A DNA stretch of 64,000 bases from Piliocolobus tephrosceles (GCF_002776525.5 NC_045436.1:101901211-101965210), one strand, 5' to 3'; positions 1 through 11,059 are shown, numbered from the stretch's first letter. The notes: generated from the sequence alone by a model not told the origin. Made by a program: numbers and translations.

Positions 1-60
1 TTCAAGCTTTAACAGCAGAAGGGTCAATCAACTGTCTATGGAACTACTGGGCTGGTTTCA
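1..60 (-). mobile_element. Class I ERV LTR, fragment (LTR family A, copy 1)
   Basis: The first 60 bases match the right-hand end of two fuller copies in this window (7,279-7,697 and 12,965-13,421), ending in the shared block ...GGGTCAGTTTCA-like sequence. The rest of the copy lies outside the window. Family name not recognised; the minus orientation is inferred from the third copy. Confidence 0.75.
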
Positions 61-177
61 CCACCATGCTCAGCTTGTTTTTAATGTTTTGACAAAAGAT
101 TACAGAACAGTTGTAATTTTTCTCTTTATTAAGATTGCTTTTCATAGTTTCAGCCTGCACTGTTATTATCATTATTA

Positions 178-464
178 TTTGAGATGGTGTTTTGCTCTGT
201 TGTCCAGGCTGGAGTGCAGTGACTCTATCTCGGCTCACTGCAACCTCCACCTCCCAGGTTCAAGCAATTCTCTTGCCCCAGCCTCCTGAGTAGCTGGGGC
301 TACTGGCATGCACCACCATGCTCAGCTAATTTTTTTGCGTTTTTGGTAGAGATGGGGTTTCACCATGTTGGTCAGGCTGGCCTGGAACTCCTGATCTCAA
401 ATGATCCGCCCACCTCGGCTTCCCAAAGTGCTGGGATTATAGGTGTGAGCCACCGTACCTGGCC
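178..464 (-). mobile_element. Alu (minus strand)
   Basis: Reads as a reverse-complement dimeric Alu: GAGATGG...CTGGAGTGCAGTG at the left and GGGATTATAGGTGTGAGCC...CTGGCC at the right. The A-tail side is a TTATTATCATT run rather than pure T, which suggests an old S or J copy. The overlapping short reading frame is an Alu artefact. Confidence 0.93.
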
Positions 465-1384
465 ACATAGCTATTTCTGTGGTCCCATATGATGCACAAA
501 GTAATGACTGCCTGTCTGAGAAATTCCTTGTCAATGAGATTATTTTTTACAGTTACTAGATTTGAAATTATTATGAGTATAGTAACTATAATTAGAAAAC
601 AAAAGAATTAGATGTTAGAAAAACAAATTGTTTTAAACAGTAAAAGTATTTTTTAATTAGGACTAATTGCATGTTTTGTTTTGTTTCGTTTTAAAGGACT
701 AAACTGCTTCGGCATCTAGTAAACTGCTCCCAGAAGGAAAACTAGAGACATGCCTTTCCCTAAATACTACTTCAGAGCCAGTAATAATGGTGCATATTGA
801 ACAAGTGGATCTTCATCAAGAATGAAAGCTGTCTGCTTCAAAGTAAAATCTGTCACAACCTCATCTAAAATGAAAAGTTTCCAATTTTAAAAGCATACCA
901 GTATATTTGAAGGTGGGGCTCACTACTAGTCTTGGAACCAGCATATTTTCTTTGTATCAGTCCCTCTGGTCACCAGAACCGAAGAAATAAAAAAAAAAAA
1001 AAACACCAAAACAAAGATTAATTCTTCTGTTACTTTCCTATGCCCTTATGTCCCAGTTGGAAAATGCTGGTAAAGGCATTAGGGCTGAACGCCAGATTAT
1101 GTGTCTAATAAACCAACTTAACATACAAAAAAAAGCCTTGTAAAGATAAATCACTAAATCTTAGCTCCCCTACCCCTCCCTGCAACTAAATGGATCAAAA
1201 CAAAGATCCATTTGGAGAAAAATAACAAGTAGTACAAGAAACAATGAAAATGCAAAATTGGACCTTGTATGAATATATGTCACAAATTTCTTCTGAGACT
1301 CACTTCATACTAAGTTACCCTAAAAATGTAAATATAGACTTGTTTTAAGGTATTGTAATCAAAAAACTGTTATAGTTATTGAAC
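465..1384. other. Single-copy AT-rich DNA, no gene seen
   Basis: No repeat family, splice-flanked open frame or CpG cluster recognised. It contains an A-run near 990 and several TTTTAAA tracts only. Confidence 0.5.
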
Positions 1385-1443
1385 AAACAACATATATAGT
1401 TTTTACTACCTGCCAGACACTGTTCTAAACATTTTATAAGTAT
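1385..1443 (-). mobile_element. MIR fragment, first piece
   Basis: ACTACCTGCCAGACACTGTT followed by CTAAACATTTTATAAGTATC is the reverse complement of the MIR 3' half. It is continued at 1,526-1,556 and at 3,222-3,310 after younger insertions are removed. Confidence 0.7.
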
Positions 1444-1525
1444 CAGCTCAAGTGATCCTGGGGCCTGACCCTCCTGAGTTTCTGGGATTACATAAACTCT
1501 GGGATGAGCCACTAAGCCCAGCTTC
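1444..1525 (-). mobile_element. Alu-monomer-like fragment
   Basis: CTCAAGTGATCCTGGGG..., TTTCTGGGATTAC and GATGAGCCACTAAGCCCAGC are degraded reverse-complement Alu left-arm blocks. No T-run precedes it. It interrupts the MIR and is itself heavily diverged. Confidence 0.6.
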
Positions 1526-1560
1526 CTTCTCTATTACACTTATTTAGAAAACCTAGGTTA

Positions 1561-3221
1561 GGCCAGGTACAGTGGCTCACGCCTGTAATCCCAGCACTTT
1601 GGGAGACCAAGGCAGGCAGATCACCTGAGGTCGGGAGTTCGAGACCAGCCTGACCAACACGGAGAAACCCTGTCTCTACCAAAGATATATAATCAGCCGG
1701 GCATGGTGGCGCATGCCTGTAATCCCAGCTATTTGGTGGCTGAGGCAGGAGAATCGCTTGAACACATGAGGCAGAGGTTGCAGTGAGTCAAGATTGCACC
1801 ATTGTGTGTCCGGAATTGGTGGGTTCTTGGTCTCACTGACTTTTAAGAATGAAGCTGCAGAGCCTCCTAGTGAGTGTTACAGTTCTTAAAGCTGGTGTAT
1901 CTCGAGTTTGTTCCTTCTGATGTTTGAACATGTTCAGAGTTTTTTCCTTCTGGTGGTTCATGGCCTCGCTGGCTTCAGGAGTGAAGCTGCAGACCTTCAC
2001 AGTGAGTGTTACAGCTCATAAAGGCAGTGCAGACCCAAAGAATCAACATCAATAAGACTTACTACAAACAGCTAAAAAACACAGTATTAAAGAGAACCTG
2101 ACCAAGTTGCCACTGCTGACTCCTGCAGCCTGCTTTTATTCCCTTATCTGGCCCCTCCCCCCCCACATCCTGCTGATTGGTCTATTTTACAGAGAGCTGA
2201 TTGGTCCATTTTACAGAGAGCCGATTGGTCCATTTTACAGAGAGCTGATTGGTCCGTTTTGACAGGGTGCTGATTGCTGTGTTTTCAATTCCTGAGCTAG
2301 ACACAGAGTACTGATGGGTGCATTTACAATCCTCTAGCTAGACATAAAAGTTCTCCAAGTCCTCACCAGATTAACTAGACACAGAGAACTGATTGGTGTG
2401 TTTACAAACCTTGAACTAGACACAGAGGGCTGATTGGTGCATTTACAATCCTCTAGCTAGACACAGAGTGCTGACTGGTGCATTTACAATCCTCTAGGTA
2501 GACATAAAGTTCTCCAAGTCCCCACCTCACTCAGGAGCCCAGCCCGCTTTGCCTAGTGGATCCTTCCCCAGGGCCAGGCGCAAAGCTGCCGGCCAGTCCC
2601 GAGCTGCACGCCTGCACTTCTCAGCCCTTGGGCAGTCCATGCGAGTGAGCTCCAGAAGCAGGGGGCAGCGAGTCAGGAAGGCTCGGGTCATGCGGGATCC
2701 CACTGCAGGGGGCTCAGGCATGGTGGGCTGCAGGTCCCAAGCCCTGCCCCTTGGGGAGGCGACTAGGCCCGGTAGAATTTGAGCACAGTGTGGGTGGGCC
2801 GGCAGTGCCGGGGAACTCAGTGCCCCCTCTGCAGCTGCTGGCCCAGGTGCTAAGCTCCTCACTGCCTGGGGTCAGTGGCTCTGGCCAGCCACACTGAACC
2901 TTAAGCCCGCTCCCACCCAGAACCCGCGCTGACCGGTGAGCACCGCACACGGACCCGGTTCCCACCTTCCACATCTCCCGGCAAGCAGAGGGAAGGGGCT
3001 CTGGCTTCGACCAGCCCAGAGAGGGGCTCCCACAGTGCAGTGGCTGGCTGAAGGGCTCCTCAAGCATGGCCAGAGTGGACGCCAAGGCCAAGGAGGCGCT
3101 GGGAGCAAGCGATGGCCACCAGCACGTTGTCATCTCTCAATTGCACTCCAGCCTGGGCAACAAGAGTGAAACTCGGTCCCCCACTGCCCCCAAAAAAAAG
3201 AAAAAAGAAAAGAAAAGAAAA
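1561..3221 (+). mobile_element. Alu, split by an LTR12C insertion
   Basis: The left part (1,561-1,804) runs from GGCCAGGTACAGTGGCTCAC to the right-arm GATTGCACCATTG. The right part (3,140-3,221) resumes at ATTGCACTCCAGCCTGGGC and ends in an A-rich tail with AAAAG interruptions. The two parts join perfectly once 1,805-3,139 and one ATTG copy are removed, so the Alu predates the LTR. Confidence 0.95.
1805..3139 (-). mobile_element. Solo LTR12C (ERV9/HERV9 LTR)
   Basis: Begins TGTGTCCGGAATTGGTGGG and ends ...CATCTCTCA, giving TG..CA ends flanked by ATTG at 1,801-1,804 and 3,140-3,143, the 4-bp duplication expected of a class I ERV. On the minus strand it has a GGGAATAAAAGCAGG core-promoter/polyadenylation region (plus-strand 2,130-2,145). 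The U3 has a tandem array of CCAAT-type units, seen on the plus strand as repeated CTGATTGG at about 2,170-2,490, and a GC-rich block at 2,540-3,110. No internal retroviral sequence is present. LTR12C copies often act as promoters; activity here is not shown. Confidence 0.95.
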
Positions 3222-3310
3222 CGGAGGTTAAAAGAGATTAAGTAACTTGTTAAAAGTGTCACAGTCAATAAGGTATGGTGCCTGCCTGGACTCAAGGCCA
3301 GGTTGATTTG
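3222..3310 (-). mobile_element. MIR fragment, last piece
   Basis: GAGATTAAGTAACTTGTT...GTCACAGTCAATAAGG resembles the MIR core GAGGTTAAGTAACTTGCCCAAGGTCACACAG. It continues the fossil begun at 1,385. Confidence 0.7.
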
Positions 3311-3417
3311 ATTCCAAAGATAATTCTACATGTTCATTTATAAATTGTCTATTTTATAGTAAATGACTTAAATAATGACTCTCCATATACATATTATTCT
3401 TTCCCTAAAGAATGCTT

Positions 3418-3780
3418 GGCCAGGTGCAGTGGCTCATGCCTGTGATCCCAGCACTTTTAGAGGCCAAGGCAGGTGGATCACTTGAGGTCAGGAGTTTGAG
3501 ATCAGTTTGGCCAACATGGTGAAACCCCATCTCTACTAAAACTAGAAAAATTAGCTGGACATGATGGTGGGCGCCTGTAATCGCAGCTACCTGGGAGACT
3601 GAGGCAAGGAGAATCATTTGAACTCAGGAGGCAGAGGCTGCAGTGAGCCAAGATCATGCCACTGCACTCCAGCCTGGGCAATAGAGTGAGACTCTGCCAA
3701 AAGAAAGAAAGGCGGGAGGGAGGGGGAGAGAGAGAGAAAGAGAAGAGAAAAGAAAAGAAAGAAAAGGAAAGAAGAAAAGA
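3418..3780 (+). mobile_element. Alu with GA-rich tail
   Basis: GGCCAGGTGCAGTGGCTCAT start. The A-tail has expanded into a purine microsatellite (AAAGAAAGGCGGGAGGGAGG, then GAGA and AAAGA units) over about 80 bp. Target duplication AGAATGCTT is visible before the Alu and again at 3,780-3,788. Confidence 0.93.
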
Positions 3781-4043
3781 GAATGCTTGAGGCATAGGTT
3801 TTATTTTTTTTTAGAATCCCAGTGGTTCCCAAACAACTCATATGGCCTCACGGTGGAGGGAGTAAGATAGGATTGCCTATTTTATCTTATTCCCTCCTCA
3901 GCAGTTACAAAGTGTTCAAAAAATGGAGTAGTAACTTTGAAAAGTAAAAGTTCCATTCATTTTGGGACAGCTTGTTTGGTTATGATCTTTTTACATGAAC
4001 TTTACCTGTTCCATTGATAATTTATCAAAACATATGGAGCCAC

Positions 4044-4206
4044 AGCATGCCTATAGCCCCAGCTACTAAGGAGACTGAGGCAGGAGGATTGTTTCAGTCT
4101 AGGAGCTGGAAGCTACAGTGACCTATGATTGCACCTGTGACTAGCCACTGCACTCCAGCATGGACAACATAGCAAGACCCTGTCTCAAAAAAACCAAAGC
4201 AAAACG
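4044..4206 (+). mobile_element. Fossil Alu monomer (FAM/FRAM-like, 7SL-derived)
   Basis: One arm only. It retains GCACCTGTGACTAGCCACTG, close to the 7SL RNA block GCGCCTGTGAATAGCCACTG that ordinary Alus lack. The 3' end is ACCCTGTCTCAAAAAAA. Confidence 0.75.
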
Positions 4207-4288
4207 TATATATATGTAAGAAACCTGTTTGAAAATGAGATGTTTTACTATATTGCCAAATTAACCATAAGGCTAAGTTAAGTTACCA

Positions 4289-4661
4289 TAAGGCTTAGTT
4301 GGTTTTGTGTTGCTATTACAGAATACCACAGATTGGGTAAGTTTATAAAAAACAGATCTCTTTCTTACAGTTCTGGAGTCCAGGAAGTCCAAGATTGAGG
4401 GGCTGCATGTGGTGAGGGCCTTCTTGCTGCATCATCCCATGGTGGAAGGCAGAAGGGCCAGGGAAAGAGAGACAGACAGACAGCGGGTGAGCGGGGAGGG
4501 AGATGAACTCATTCAAAAACCTACTCCCGTGATAACATGGGACTCACTCACTCCTGTGATAACAGCATTAATCCTCTTAAAGATCTTCTCTTTCAACTCT
4601 GTTGCATTGGAAACTAAGTTTCCAACACATGAAATTTGGGGGACACATTCAAACCATAGCA
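4289..4661 (-). mobile_element. MaLR LTR (MST/MLT1-like)
   Basis: On the minus strand it opens TGCTATGGTTTGAATGTGTC and continues CCCCAAATTTCATGTG, the standard start of MST/MLT1 LTRs. The plus strand shows TTGTGTTGCTATTACAGAAT and CAGTTCTGGAG, the other LTR end. The open frame across it is not a gene. Subfamily not resolved. Confidence 0.8.
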
Positions 4662-5945
4662 GCATCTATTCACTAATTCGTCACTCTTTAATTCTAACAT
4701 TTTCCTCAGTAAGAACTCATTTGCATTTTCCAACCCCACCCCACACCACCGACTCCAAGCCCTAGAGTATTAAAATGTCTGAATACTTAACAAAATTTAT
4801 TTTTAAGTTATAGACAATTTCCTTAATGTTATAAGTGCTGAACAGAGGGATACAAGAGCTGCCTATGTAGTTTTCTCCTCAAAGCCATGGGTCAAGCCTG
4901 CACTGGGAGTAGAGAATTTGAGAATGAACCATTAAACTGGACTGGACTGAGATTTATTAAATAAGATAGTTATGGTGAGGATTAGATGGGGTAACATATG
5001 GAATGTCTTTGCCCTCAACAGTGATGAGAAGACAAGTAGTTAACTCATAGACAATAGGAAAATCTCCCTCAACATTCAATTATACAAATAAATCCTTTCC
5101 CAATGCATTTCTTCCAGTCTTCTCTTCACCAGGCCAAAATGTCTAAAACAAGAATCTTTTATTTGCATAATCTAAAGGTTGAACAAAACGTTGAAGAGTT
5201 TTTTAAAAATCACTAAAAGTACCTACAGTGTGGTATCTTCTCTCTCCGGGCTCACTAACTACAGTTAAATGCCTGTCTACATGCAAAAAATAGGACAGTG
5301 GCCCACTTTCAAGGTAGTACCAAAGAGAAATTGCATTTTGCTCTCCTCGTCATAACCACCGTCTGTCTTTATACATTACTCCCTAAAGATCCAGAATTAC
5401 TGAGAGTCACAGCTAATGCTAGATTCGAGTGTTTAATGAGTGAAAAAAAAAATTAAACAAAAACCAAAACAAAAGAGCCATCACAAACTGCAAATTAAGG
5501 GATCAGCAAAAACCCTGCTGCTTTAAAAATCCCATTCAACCTTGCCAATACACTAATTAATATAATAAAAAAACACAAAGATCTTGCTTAAAATTAAACG
5601 AGCAGACTGCCCACGGCTTGCTGCCCACTCTCTGAGCAAGCATCTGCTTAGAATGTAACCAATTGTCTCCTTGGGAAGCTAAAAGAAGGGAGGGAAAATT
5701 ACTTTGGCAGAGAGTCCAACAGTTAACTATGCCCCTTTTGAAAATAGAATTCTTATCCTGTTTTTAATGCCAAGCACATACAATGTCAAGTAAATTGGTC
5801 TTAATACAAAACATGACAGAACTGCAGCAAATGGATTAAAGTGCTACTATGTACATTAACAAAAATAACAGAAAAGATATATATATACACAAATGAATCT
5901 CATAGTGTTAAACCAGTTTTTGAAAATTCTTTCCGACTTGCACTA
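4662..5945. other. Single-copy DNA, no gene seen
   Basis: AT-rich with no recognised repeat except weak MIR-like text near 4,965-5,010. The stretch 5,560-5,700 (GAGCAGACTGCCCACGGC region) is less AT-rich and could be conserved non-coding DNA, but nothing in it decides this. Confidence 0.4.
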
Positions 5946-6005
5946 CCCTCTTGTACCAAGCACAGGGCTTGCCACATATTGGGTACTCAATAAATACGTT
6001 TAATA
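5946..6005 (+). mobile_element. MIR/L2 3' end fragment
   Basis: CAAGCACAGGGCTTGCCACA followed by TATTGGGTACTCAATAAATA matches the 3' end shared by MIR and L2 (GCCTGGCACATAGTAGGTGC...CAATAAAT). Confidence 0.65.
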
Positions 6006-6134
6006 ACTCTAGTAAAAAACCACACACCCACTGATGTTCCATAGGCATTGTTCCTAGGCAATGAACAATGTTAGAGATTCAATATTAGTTCCTGATGCCT
6101 AAACTCAGAGGCCAAACATCTTGTTTAGCTTAAT

Positions 6135-6250
6135 TTAATCAATACTCATTTATTATACCCATCACTGCTCTGGGCGTAATAAACAAAACACAGAAATGGA
6201 AATTGCCCTGAGCAGCTTACATTTTGGTCTCCAAGAGAAAACAAAATGCA
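6135..6250 (-). mobile_element. L2 LINE 3' fragment
   Basis: ACTCATTTATTATACCCATC, AATAAACAAAACACAGAAAT and AGCAGCTTACATTTTGGTCT are the reverse complement of the L2 3' end (GAATGTAAGCTCCATGAGGG...). Confidence 0.6.
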
Positions 6251-6466
6251 GATACAAAAAAGTTCAATAAAAACGAATGACTAATAATAGTAAACTTTGA
6301 TATTTCTATTACTGTTTCTTGATAAACAGTAAAACATGCTAGTTTTAAAGCATCTTCTTTGTGTCAGACACAATACTTGGTGATTTGTGTATATTATTTC
6401 ATTTAGTTCTCAAAGTTTTGCTTCAAATTAGGTTTTGCTATCCCTAGTTTTAAAGAAAAGAAAACA

Positions 6467-6762
6467 GGGCAGGGCACGGTGGCTCATGCCTGTAATCCCA
6501 GCACTTTGGGAGGCTGACGCGGACAGGTCACGAGGTCAGGAGATTGAGACCATCCTAACTAACATGGTGAAACCCTGTCTCTACAGAAAATACAAAAAAT
6601 TAGCCTGGAGCCTGTAGTCCCAGCTACTTGGGAAGCTGAGGCAGGAGAATGGCATGAACCTGGGAGGCGGAGCTTACAGTGAGCTGAGATCACACCACTG
6701 CACTCCAACCTGGGTGGCAAAGTAAGACTCCGTCTCAAAAAGAAAAGAAAAGAAAAGAAAAC
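6467..6762 (+). mobile_element. Alu
   Basis: GGGCAGGGCACGGTGGCTCA start, both arms present, AAAAG-repeat tail. The second arm lacks part of the linker (GCCTGGAGCCTGTAGTCCC), a small internal deletion. Confidence 0.92.
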
Positions 6763-6772
6763 AGATACTCTC

Positions 6773-7019
6773 AGGCGTTCGAGATGAGACTGGCAAACAT
6801 GCCGTCTCTACTAAAAATACAAAAATTAGCCAGACATTATGGCAGGCGCCTATAATCCCAGCTACTCGGGAGACTGAGGCAGGAGAATCACTTGAACCCG
6901 AGTGGCAGCGGTTGCAGTGAGCCGAGATCGTGCCATTGCACTCCAGCCTGGGCAATGAGAGCAAGACTCCATCTCAAAAAAAAAAAAAAAAAAAAAATAG
7001 AAAGAAAATAAAAGAAAAA
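6773..7019 (+). mobile_element. 5'-truncated Alu
   Basis: Starts inside the left arm at GTTCGAGATGAGACTGGC, has a full right arm and a 23-bp A-tail. It abuts the preceding Alu tail. Confidence 0.9.
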
Positions 7020-7278
7020 CATACTCAGGGAGGTTGTCCAAGGTGATGCCATTAGTAAAGGACAGAGTTAGAATCACAGATATCTGACTTCAAAGATTAT
7101 TGTCTAAGATGCCAGCCTGTCTACTGTTTTTAAAACTGATAATGTATGTTTGTGCCCCTTCTCAGAACTACAGAGAAGTTTAGGAGTTACAGCTTAAATA
7201 ATGAAATAGAAAATACTAGGACATTTTGAGAATTGTATGAGAAGAAAAATGATCTAAGAACTTGCAACCTAAACTATT

Positions 7279-7697
7279 TTTTACCAAAACACCAGAGGTT
7301 CAGTTTAGGTCCTGCTGCTCGCTGCACAGAAAACCAATCACTGAGATGACAAGTATTGCCAAGGAGGAAGAAGGCTTCAATCGGGTGCTGCAGCTGAGAA
7401 GATGGGATCTCAGTCTCAAATCCATTTCCTTAACTGACTAAAACTAGGGGAAGAAATGTGTAGCAGGGAAGAAATGTAACAATGTGTAAAAAATAAGAAG
7501 TAGGGAGGGGCAAGGAGGCATCTGGTGTGGTGATCTGGTGAGTGCCCATCTTTGATACTTTCTCGAGAGGCCTGAAGATCCATTCTTGAGAAAGGAACTC
7601 AGATCAAACAAATATAAGATTCAAGCTTTAAGATCAGAAGGGTCAATTTCTGTGTTTATCAAAAAGAACAGTCTATAGGACTATTGGAATTGTTTCA
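7279..7697 (-). mobile_element. Solo class I ERV LTR (LTR family A, copy 2)
   Basis: Ends ...TTGTTTCA and is flanked by TATT on both sides (7,275-7,278 and 7,698-7,701). A 4-bp duplication fits an ERV1 LTR. The terminal TG at the left is mutated to TT. It aligns along its length with the copy at 12,965. Family name not recognised. Confidence 0.8.
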
Positions 7698-7789
7698 TAT
7701 TCAGGAAAATTTACACTCTTTATTTACTGCACATGCATAGAAAATGAAAGATTACTTTAGGAAGGTTGAAAATTTTTATTAAAGAGATG

Positions 7790-7920
7790 AGATTTGAGCC
7801 TTGCCTAGAGGAATCTAAAATTAAGTAAGATTCAACCCCTGTACTCATGGAGCTAATGGTCTAAAAAGAAAGACCTAAATCAATGGACATTTATACAGGA
7901 TAAAGCCATTTAGAATTTAA
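7790..7920 (-). mobile_element. L2-like fragment
   Basis: AACCCCTGTACTCATGGAGC followed by TAATGGTCTAAAAAGAAAGA resembles antisense L2 (CCCTGCCCTCATGGAGCTTACATTCTA). Confidence 0.5.
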
Positions 7921-8269
7921 CTAAAATTTCTTTTACCCTACCAAAACGTGTTCTGCACTTCTGTAATGAGACATAGTTGGCCCTGGCAAGGTTTTTAATG
8001 ATAGCTATGACTCATATTGAACACATCCTTCATTTTTACTATGAAGTAAAAACTAGGGTTTTCAAAATTCAAATGACCAGTGACACTATATCTTTATGAA
8101 CATCTTTTCAAAACCAAACACATAATTTGTAATTCTGTTATTCATCATTTTTAATAACAAAGATAAAACATAACTGTTAAAAAATTCTGTAATTAAAAAA
8201 TGTATGAGGCATAAAGGGACAGCCCCTCCTTTAATTCTATCACCTTGAATCCTGCCACTCATTTCTTTG

Positions 8270-8500
8270 TTATTCCACAGATATTTGTTGAATGCCCATT
8301 ATGTGTCTGGCAACGTCCTTCCTAGATTCTTGGATAGTCCATAAACAAAAGAGACAAATATCCTTGTTCTTACAGAGTTTATTTTCTACCAGGAGAAAGG
8401 AAGGCAACAAATAATAAGTATATAAGTTATGTAGTATACTAGAAGGTGCTAAGTACTTTGGAAAGCCAAGTAAAACAGGGAAGAGGGCCTGGCAGTGCAA
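8270..8500 (-). mobile_element. L2 3' fragment
   Basis: ATATTTGTTGAATGCCCATT, ATGTGTCTGGCAACG and CTTGTTCTTACAGAGTTTAT follow the antisense L2 3' end in order. The 98-codon open frame over it has no support as a gene. Confidence 0.6.
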
Positions 8501-8679
8501 GATGAATGGGTGCAATAGTAAACAGGGAATTCTGGGTGAGCCCCATTGAGAAGAGACGTTGCCCATTCAAATCCAAATATATACTCATATACTCTTGCCC
8601 CCACTACAATCCATCTACATCATATAGAAAATGAAAATTAGTGTAGAAAAAAAGATTATATTTTTGCTTTCCTAATGGC

Positions 8680-8800
8680 TTTCTATTGCACTTAAAACAA
8701 AATCCCTTAAAATGGCCTATAAAGCCCAATTAGATCTGGCCCCTGGATACATATTTCTCATCCCCTTTCCAACTTCTCTCCCACTCTGTCATTGTCAAAG
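8680..8800 (+). mobile_element. L2 fragment (sense)
   Basis: AAATGGCCTATAAAGCCCAA and GATCTGGCCCCTGGATAC match the L2 segment CATGGCCTACAAGGCCCTACATGATCTGGCCCC. Confidence 0.65.
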
Positions 8801-9314
8801 TCAAATAAAATATAGAGATAGATCTCTCTATTAAATGCTTTATTTGGAAATCACAGAATTGCCATTCCGGGCATAAACTCAGGCTGGTGTTGTCTTTTGT
8901 ATGTTGGAAGAAGCAAGAGAAGGTTGGGAATTTTATTAGAAAGAGAAATGATATGTATTGTTTTGAAAGAAATCTCATTGGCACTAGAGAAACTTTTGGG
9001 AGCTGGCAAGCTTTGGGTGGGGAGTAACAGTGGTAGGTAAAACCAGTCTTAAAAGTCAAGGCAGGTTGCTTCAGCAGTTACTAGGTAAAATTGGTCTTAG
9101 GGTTACAGTAGGCTGGGCTTGCAGAAAATTCAGTTTTCAGAACTGTTGCTCTGCGCCTTGAGTGCTTTCTCCACCTGGACTCTGATAAGTTGGGTATGAC
9201 AAGAATTACACAATTCTTTTGATCAGCTTTCACACTAAATTTCAGCCACAAATGCCTTTTTTTTGTTTCTGAACACAGCAAGTTTCTTCCCACTGAGCCT
9301 TTAAATGTATATTT
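8801..9314. other. Single-copy DNA, no gene seen
   Basis: No repeat recognised. Open frames of about 100 codons on the minus strand lack splice context and similarity I can name. Confidence 0.4.
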
Positions 9315-9612
9315 TGCCAGGCATGGTGGGTCATGTATTAATCCCAGTACTTTGGGAGGCCATGTTAGGAGGATCACTTAGACTCAGGAGTTTGAGATCA
9401 GCCTGGGCAACATAGTGAGACCCTATCTATAAAAAAAGTTTTAAAAATTAGCTGGGCATGGTGGCATGCACCTGTAGTCCCAGCTACTTGGGAGGCTGAG
9501 GCAGGAGGATCCTCTGAGTTCAGGAGATCCAGGTGGCAGTGAGTTGTGATTGTGCCACTGCACTCCAGTCTAAGCAACAGAGCAAGACCCTGTCTCTATA
9601 AATAAGTAAATA
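9315..9612 (+). mobile_element. Alu (J-like)
   Basis: GCCAGGCATGGTGGGTCATG start. AGTTTGAGATCAGCCTGGGC and CTCTATAAATAAGTAAATA at the end suggest an old AluJ. It is followed head to tail by the next Alu. Confidence 0.9.
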
Positions 9613-9930
9613 GGCCGGGTGTGGTGGCTCACATCTATAATCCCAGCATTTTCAGAGGCCGAGGTGGGTGGATCACCTGAGGTCAGGAGTTCAAGACCAG
9701 CCTGGCCAACCAACATAGAGAAACCTCATCTCTACTAAAAATACAACATTTAGCCAGGCGTGGTTGCTTGAACCTGTAATCCTAGCTACTTGGGAGGCTG
9801 AGGCAGGGTAATCACTTGAACCTGGGAGGTGGAGGTTACAGTGAGCCCAGATGGCACCACTGCACTCCAGCCTGGCTGACAGAGTGAGAGACTGTTTCTC
9901 AAATAAATAAATAAATAAATAAAAATAAAT
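9613..9930 (+). mobile_element. Alu (S-like)
   Basis: GGCCGGGTGTGGTGGCTCAC start, an AACCAACATAGAGAAACC duplication of CCAA in the linker, and an (AAAT)n tail of about 30 bp. It inserted in or next to the tail of the older Alu at 9,315. Confidence 0.92.
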
Positions 9931-10186
9931 ATACATTTCCCTCTGCTTCGAACGCTTTCCCTAGGTGGTAATGTGACAAGGTCTTTGCTAGCATGTGGTA
10001 AGATGTTTATAAATATCTTTGAAATGAATAAAGGAGAAGGTAGTAAGGATTTTAGTTGGTCGTATATTAATTCAGTGAATACTTTTTGTTCATTATTACA
10101 TGCTAAGCATTGATGATACAAAGGGGAATGTAAGACAAGTTATAGCCTTACTTCCCTCTTCTTTCAATAGAAAAAAGACAGTAGTT

Positions 10187-10552
10187 GGCCGGGAATGATG
10201 GCTCATGTCTGAAATCCCAGCACTTTGGGAGGCCGAGGCAGGTAGATCATGAGGTCAGGAGTTCAAGACCAGCCTGGTCAAGATGGTGAAACCTCATCTT
10301 TACAAAAAATACAAAAATTAGCCAGGTATGGTGGAGGGCACCTGTAGTCCCAGCTACTTGGGAGGCTGAGGCAGAGAATTGCTTGAACCCAGAAGATGGA
10401 GGTTGTAGTGAGCGAAGATTGTGCCGCTGCACTCCAGCCTGGGTGGCAGAGCAAGACTCTGTCTCAAAAAAAAAAAAGAAAAGAAAAGAGAGGAGAGGAG
10501 AGAAGGGAAAAGAAAAGAAAAGAAAGGAAAAAAGAAAAGAAAGGAAAGAAAA
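10187..10552 (+). mobile_element. Alu with long (GAAA)n/(GAGGA)n tail
   Basis: GGCCGGGAATGATGGCTCAT start. The tail has grown into an 85-bp purine-only microsatellite (10,467-10,552), the source of the Lys/Glu-rich spurious frames. Confidence 0.92.
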
Positions 10553-10640
10553 GGGACAGTTGTTTCAGATGCTTATAGAAATGTTAAAATATCCAACTGG
10601 AATGGAAACAGGATTGCTAAATCAAAGATTAAACCAGTGG

Positions 10641-10944
10641 GGCCGGGCATGGTGGCTCACTCCTATAATCCCAGCACTTTGGGAGGTCGAGGTGGGCAGA
10701 TCACTTAAAGTCAGGAATTCGAGACCAGCCTGGCGAACATAGTGAAACCCCGTCTCTACTGAAAATGCAAAAAAAATTAGCCAGGCTTGGTGATGCATGC
10801 CTGTAATCCCAGCTACTCAGGAGGCTGAGGCAGGAAAATTGCTTGAACCTGGAAGGCAGAGGTTGCAGTGACCTGAGATCACGCCACTTCACTCCAGCCC
10901 GGATAACAGAGGGAGACTCCATCTCAAAAAAAAAAAAAAAAAAA
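10641..10944 (+). mobile_element. Alu
   Basis: GGCCGGGCATGGTGGCTCAC start, both arms, 20-bp A-tail. Confidence 0.93.
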
Positions 10945-11059
10945 ATTAAATCAATGTGTAAATTGATTAACAATAAAGCTTAAATTTAAAGATTCTTCCC
11001 CATTGTGCAAACTGACTTTGTTCTCTTACTGAGTTCTTCCAGAGGCAATTACTCAAATG

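Larger units (their letters stand above)
6345..7105 (-). mobile_element. MIR/L2-type fossil split by two Alus
   Basis: TTTGTGTCAGACACAATACT and CATTTAGTTCTCAAAGTTTT lie left of the Alus. CTCAGGGAGGTTGTCCAAGG and GGACAGAGTTAGAATCACAG lie right of them (7,023 onward). Together they form one antisense MIR-like unit interrupted by the Alus at 6,467 and 6,773. Confidence 0.6.

Noticed and set aside
2175..2510. Direct repeats of about 20-40 bp with regular spacing, CRISPR-like at first sight
   Set aside because: They are the ERV9 U3 enhancer repeats. The spacing is irregular, there are no unique spacers, and the context is a eukaryotic LTR.
4409..4765. 118-codon plus-strand frame
   Set aside because: It lies across a MaLR LTR read in antisense.
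10383..10742. Lys/Glu-rich frames
   Set aside because: They arise from the (GAAA)n Alu tail and flanking Alus.
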